Of a DNA stretch of 8,335 bases, positions 5,527-8,335 are shown one piece after another. The first letter of the stretch is position 1. Each line of letters starts with the position of its first letter. Origin of the DNA: Deltaproteobacteria bacterium (GTDB taxonomy: Bacteria > Desulfobacterota_B > Binatia > UBA9968). The notes under the pieces are model-generated. The model saw only the letters and a program-made list of their open reading frames with translations. It had not been told where the DNA came from and did no database searches. Location: assembly GCA_016193385.1 (NCBI GenBank), contig JACPSF010000246.1, positions 1-8,335 of the forward strand, written 5' to 3'. The position numbers were made by a program, and so were the translations under genes.

Positions 5527-7928
5527 GATCCACCTCCCGCGCCGAGCGCGGCGTCGTTCAGATGGGCCTCATCCCGCGAACTATCGGCCGTGACCGCTCC
5601 TCGGTGCGCCTGTGCCCATGCGAAGGCCTGTCCCAAGGCGATACCACCGTCGTTTGGCGGGACGCGCTGATGCCAATAGGGCCGAAAGCCTTCGGCTTCG
5701 AGCCGGCAGATCACGTGCTCAGAGAGATATTGGTTCTGGAAACAACCGCCGGTAAGGACGACCCGCTCCTCCCCGATACGTTTGGCCGCCTCGACGATGA
5801 TCTCGACCAGGGTGTTATGAAATTTCGCCGCGATCTCGGCCGCTGTGGCGCCCCGCTCCAGAGCCGCAAGAACTCCGCGGATCGTCGGTTCCCAATCAAC
5901 CTCGATTTTAGATTTCGGATCTTGGATTTTGGATTGAGGGGAATAGTCCGTCGGCTCTTCAATCCGCAATTCGCAATCCGCAATCCGGAATGGATATGCC
6001 TCATCGGTCCTCTCATCCCCGATGGCGAATTCAAGCTCCATCGCGCCCTGTCCCTCGAAGCGGGAGCGCTGGCAGAGCCCCACGAGCGAAGCGACGGCAT
6101 CAAACAGACGCCCCGCGCTCGACGTGACTGGTGAGTTCACCCCCTTGGCCAGCATCTGGCGCAGCAGAGACCGTTCCGATGAGCCAAACGTCTTGACCGG
6201 AGCGAGATCCTCCCTTTCAAAGGCCCGGTCACCGAAAATTTCGTACAGCACCCCTAGCGCCGTCCTCCTGGGTTCCCTGATCGCCCGCTCGCCGCCTGGC
6301 AGACGAAATCTCCTGAGCGAACCCACGCGGCTGAACGTCGCCGCGTCCGAGAGCAGAAATTCCCCACCCCAGATGGTTCCATCAGAGCCATAGCCCGTGC
6401 CATCCCACGCCACACCCAGAACTCTCCCCTCAATCCCGTTCTCCGCCATGCACGACGCCACATGCGCATGGTGATGCTGAACGGCAGCGAGAGCCGGGCC
6501 GCGCTCGCGGGCGTACTTCGCGGAGAGGTATTCCGGATGCAGGTCGCAGACAACCCTTTGCGGCCTCACCCCATAAAGCGTGCGGAAGCTTTCGATCACC
6601 CTCTGAAACGCCTGAAAGGCCTCCTCCGTCTCCAGATCGCCGATATGCTGACTGATAAAAACCTGGTCGCTCACCGTCATGGCCACGGCGTTTTTTAACT
6701 GGCCGCCGACCGCGAGGAGGGGAGACACGGGCTCCTTGAGGCGAACGGGCAGCGGCGCGTAGCCCCGCGCCCGGCGCAGGATAAGCTCCCGCCCCATCAT
6801 CACGCGCACCACCGAATCGTCCACGTGGCGAACAATCGGGCGATCATGGACAAGGAAAAGATCCGCGATGCCATTTAGCCTTTGGACCGCTTCATGTTCG
6901 TCAGTGCAGATGGGCTCATCGGAGCGGTTGCCGCTCGTCGCCACCACGGGAAAATTGAGCTCGCGCATCAGAAGATGGTGAAACGGCGTGTACGGCAGCA
7001 TGAAGCCCAGGTAGGGGTTACGGGGAGCCACCAACGGGCTCACGGGCGCCCCGCGACTGCAGGGCTTGCGGCGAAGAAGAACGATGGGCGATTCCGAAGA
7101 GAGCAGAAGGCGCTCCTCAAGCGGGGAAATTTCACAGCACTCCCGGATCACCGCGAGGGATGGGGCCATGAGAGCAAAAGATTTTTCTTCGCGGCGCTTG
7201 CGCTCCCGTAGCCGTCTCACCGCAGCGTCATTGCGGGCGTCGACCAGGAGATGAAACCCTCCCAGACCTTTCACCGCCGCGATCTTTCCCATCCTGATCG
7301 CACTGGCCGCTCCGACCAGGGCTGCGTGGCGCGTGGCAGAAACATCTCCGCGCTCTCCCCACAACTCCAGGCGAGGACCGCATCTCGGGCAGGCGTTGGG
7401 CTGAGCGTGGAAACGGCGGTCCAGCGGGTTTTCATGCTCGCGCCGGCAGTCGCCGCACATCTCGAACCCCTTCATGCTCGTGTTCGCGCGGTCGTAGGGG
7501 AGGGACTCGATGATCGTGAAGCGGGGACCGCAATGGGTGCAGTTCGTAAATGGGTACAGGTGGCGCCGATCGGCCGGATCGAAGATTTCCCTCAGGCAGT
7601 CTGAGCAGGTGGCAATGTCCGGCAGGACCAGGGTGGTCGCCTCCCCCAGGTTTTCGCTGCGGCGGATTTCGAACCCGTTATAGCCGACGGGGTCGAGGAA
7701 GGAGAACTCGAGGCTCTGGATGAAGGACCGGGGCGGTCGTTCCTTTTCGATCCGCAGCACAAAACCATCGAGACAGTTTTTACTTCCTTCGACTTCGATC
7801 AAAACCCCTTGCGGCGAATTGCGCACCCAACCAGCCAATCCCACCTCCGCGGCAAGCCGGTAGATAAAAGGGCGAAAGCCCACTCCCTGCACGGCGCCGC
7901 GAATGGCTATGCGGGCGCGCTCAATCAT
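5517..7928 (-). CDS. hypF: Carbamoyltransferase HypF
   Basis: Converts carbamoyl phosphate and ATP into a carbamoyl group that it transfers to the C-terminal cysteine of HypE, the first step of cyanide-ligand synthesis. Domains run in the standard order: acylphosphatase (residues 1-92, GAVQGVGFRPFIYRL); two zinc fingers (Cys108, 111, 130, 133 and Cys158, 161, 180, 183, both CxxC-18-CxxC); YrdC-like domain (about 203-390, with KGLGGFHLLVDARN and ATSGNRSDEPIC); Kae1-like transferase domain (about 400-775, with QHHHAHVASC at 484-493 and DGTGYGSDG at 509-517). At 803 residues it is longer than usual. Two parts explain this: an insert at about 647-676 encoded by 7-base repeats, and a tail of about 28 residues rich in Asp, Ala and Gly. 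The ATG start overlaps the hypA stop as ATGA. Confidence 0.96.
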   Translation of the reverse strand: MIERARIAIRGAVQGVGFRPFIYRLAAEVGLAGWVRNSPQGVLIEVEGSKNCLDGFVLRIEKERPPRSFIQSLEFSFLDPVGYNGFEIRRSENLGEATTLVLPDIATCSDCLREIFDPADRRHLYPFTNCTHCGPRFTIIESLPYDRANTSMKGFEMCGDCRREHENPLDRRFHAQPNACPRCGPRLELWGERGDVSATRHAALVGAASAIRMGKIAAVKGLGGFHLLVDARNDAAVRRLRERKRREEKSFALMAPSLAVIRECCEISPLEERLLLSSESPIVLLRRKPCSRGAPVSPLVAPRNPYLGFMLPYTPFHHLLMRELNFPVVATSGNRSDEPICTDEHEAVQRLNGIADLFLVHDRPIVRHVDDSVVRVMMGRELILRRARGYAPLPVRLKEPVSPLLAVGGQLKNAVAMTVSDQVFISQHIGDLETEEAFQAFQRVIESFRTLYGVRPQRVVCDLHPEYLSAKYARERGPALAAVQHHHAHVASCMAENGIEGRVLGVAWDGTGYGSDGTIWGGEFLLSDAATFSRVGSLRRFRLPGGERAIREPRRTALGVLYEIFGDRAFEREDLAPVKTFGSSERSLLRQMLAKGVNSPVTSSAGRLFDAVASLVGLCQRSRFEGQGAMELEFAIGDERTDEAYPFRIADCELRIEEPTDYSPQSKIQDPKSKIEVDWEPTIRGVLAALERGATAAEIAAKFHNTLVEIIVEAAKRIGEERVVLTGGCFQNQYLSEHVICRLEAEGFRPYWHQRVPPNDGGIALGQAFAWAQAHRGAVTADSSRDEAHLNDAALGAGGGSCV
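5531..5537 (-). promoter_or_regulatory. Strong ribosome binding site of hypC, inside hypF
   Basis: GGAGGTG on the minus strand, with the GGAGG core six bases before GTG 5526. It is the clearest Shine-Dalgarno in the operon and supports the GTG start that places Cys at position 2. Confidence 0.7.
5903..5993. repeat. Two heptamer-repeat blocks inserted in frame in hypF
   Basis: Plus-strand units in strict 7-base register. Block 1: CGATTTT, AGATTTC, GGATCTT, GGATTTT, GGATTGA (5903-5937). Block 2: TCAATCC, GCAATTC, GCAATCC, GCAATCC, GGAATGG (5959-5993). They are separated by 21 bases, three further heptamer lengths. On the coding strand they are read as FRIADCELRIEE and QSKIQDPKSKIE, compositions unlike the rest of HypF. 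The place corresponds to a variable linker in the Kae1-like domain between EFAIGDE and the helix before the HNTL segment, so folding may tolerate it. Confidence 0.75.
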
Positions 7929-8182
7929 GGAAAGCTTCGATCATCCAAATCGAACTCCACGACGCGGATTTCATCTCCTGAAGTTTCTTCGATGTCGAGC
8001 TTAGCGCCCTCGACGACAGTCCCTCGGCTCGCCGCTTCGAAACAGAAGCGAAGCGAGTCCGGGGTGAGGCGGTTAAGAGCGCCGACTCTGAGGCTGACGC
8101 GCTTGACAGGCTTTGTCTCCCCCGTCGGTAGATAGCGCCGCACGGTTTCAACGATCTCGTGCGCGATCGAAAGCTCGTGCAT
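7925..8182 (-). CDS. hypA: HypA-like nickel chaperone lacking the zinc-ribbon domain
   Basis: HypA passes nickel to the hydrogenase large subunit, usually together with HypB. The N-terminal half is canonical: MHELSIAHEIVETVRRYLP with the nickel ligand His2, then VSLRVGALNRLTPDSLRFCF and ASRGTVVEGAKLDIEE. A normal HypA of about 113-118 residues then has a zinc ribbon with two CxxC pairs. Here LDIEE runs straight into TSGDEIRVVEFDLDD, which is the standard segment after the ribbon. The protein has 85 residues, a single Cys in RFCF and no CxxC. This looks like an in-frame loss of roughly 30 residues with both flanks kept. The start is ATG 8182; the open frame extends to 8281 but that extension overlaps the protease and is unlike HypA. 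AAAGG lies about 12 bases upstream. It overlaps hypF as ATGA. Confidence 0.88.
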   Translation of the reverse strand: MHELSIAHEIVETVRRYLPTGETKPVKRVSLRVGALNRLTPDSLRFCFEAASRGTVVEGAKLDIEETSGDEIRVVEFDLDDRSFP

Positions 8183-8198
8183 CGACTTATTCTGCCTT

Positions 8199-8335
8199 TC
8201 AGCGCCGTCCCGAGAGACCTCGCCTTCTGCGAAGCACCACGCCCATCCCGTCAAGCTCTGCCACCACTGCCGCCACAACACCCGGCAGCGCCGCGCGCAG
8301 TGGCTCGGTGGGCTCGAGCCCCACGGTTTCGGTCT
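8199..8335 (-). CDS. Hydrogenase maturation protease, C-terminal part (runs off the window)
   Basis: Partial coding region, 44 residues up to TGA 8201-8199, continuing beyond the right edge. The sequence TETVGLEPTEPLRAALPGVV, then AAVVAELDGMGVVL, fits the last strand and helix of the HyaD/HycI/HoxM-type endopeptidases. These cut the C-terminal extension off the large subunit once nickel is in place, and in many members this part reads -GIEP followed by an amphipathic helix with V--V--EL. The Arg-rich tail is not informative. The nickel-binding Asp and Glu of the family lie in the missing part. It precedes hypA by 16 bases in the same direction, which fits a hydrogenase structural-plus-maturation cluster continuing to the right. 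The family call rests on a short C-terminus. Confidence 0.6.
   Translation of the reverse strand, partial: TETVGLEPTEPLRAALPGVVAAVVAELDGMGVVLRRRRGLSGRR

Noticed and set aside
8183..8281. N-terminal extension of HypA to an upstream in-frame start
   Set aside because: It overlaps the protease coding region, has no family resemblance, and would bury the essential N-terminal Met-His-Glu.

Overview
This is a GC-rich bacterial window. The right three quarters (about 2240 to 8335) is a minus-strand [NiFe]-hydrogenase maturation operon. The left quarter is a small accessory patch holding two toxin-antitoxin loci, short repeats and gene debris. The hyp proteins are recognisable, but the sequence does not fix the taxon. 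A free-living, probably uncultured bacterium with a [NiFe] hydrogenase is the safest statement.

The operon is transcribed right to left. It starts with the C-terminal end of a hydrogenase maturation protease at the window edge. Then come hypA, hypF, hypC, hypD, a crotonase-fold (enoyl-CoA hydratase-like) gene, and hypE. Spacing is tight: ATGA overlap hypA/hypF, 10-base overlap hypF/hypC, 15 bases hypC/hypD, 15 bases hypD/crotonase, GTGA overlap crotonase/hypE. HypF, HypE, HypC and HypD together make and carry the Fe(CN)2CO group. HypA works in nickel delivery. The protease trims the large subunit after metal insertion. No hypB lies in the window.

Three things in the operon are unusual. The crotonase gene is built into the operon and lacks both canonical hydratase glutamates. 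In fold and in one active-site segment it recalls the C-terminal half of HypX, the CO-ligand enzyme. HypA has lost its whole zinc-ribbon domain by what looks like a clean in-frame deletion. HypF carries an in-frame insert made of 7-base repeats.

The left part contains, from the left: a fragment resembling the C-terminus of a copper nitrite reductase or multicopper oxidase; a plus-strand toxin-antitoxin locus whose RelE/Gp49-type toxin is broken by two frameshifts while its antitoxin is intact; a 447-base non-coding stretch with a nested inverted repeat and a second heptamer-repeat block; and an intact minus-strand higBA locus just downstream of hypE. Both toxin-antitoxin loci share one design: a -35 and -10 pair 17 bases apart, an inverted repeat between them, a toxin start right at the expected transcription start, and an antitoxin with two near-adjacent ATGs.
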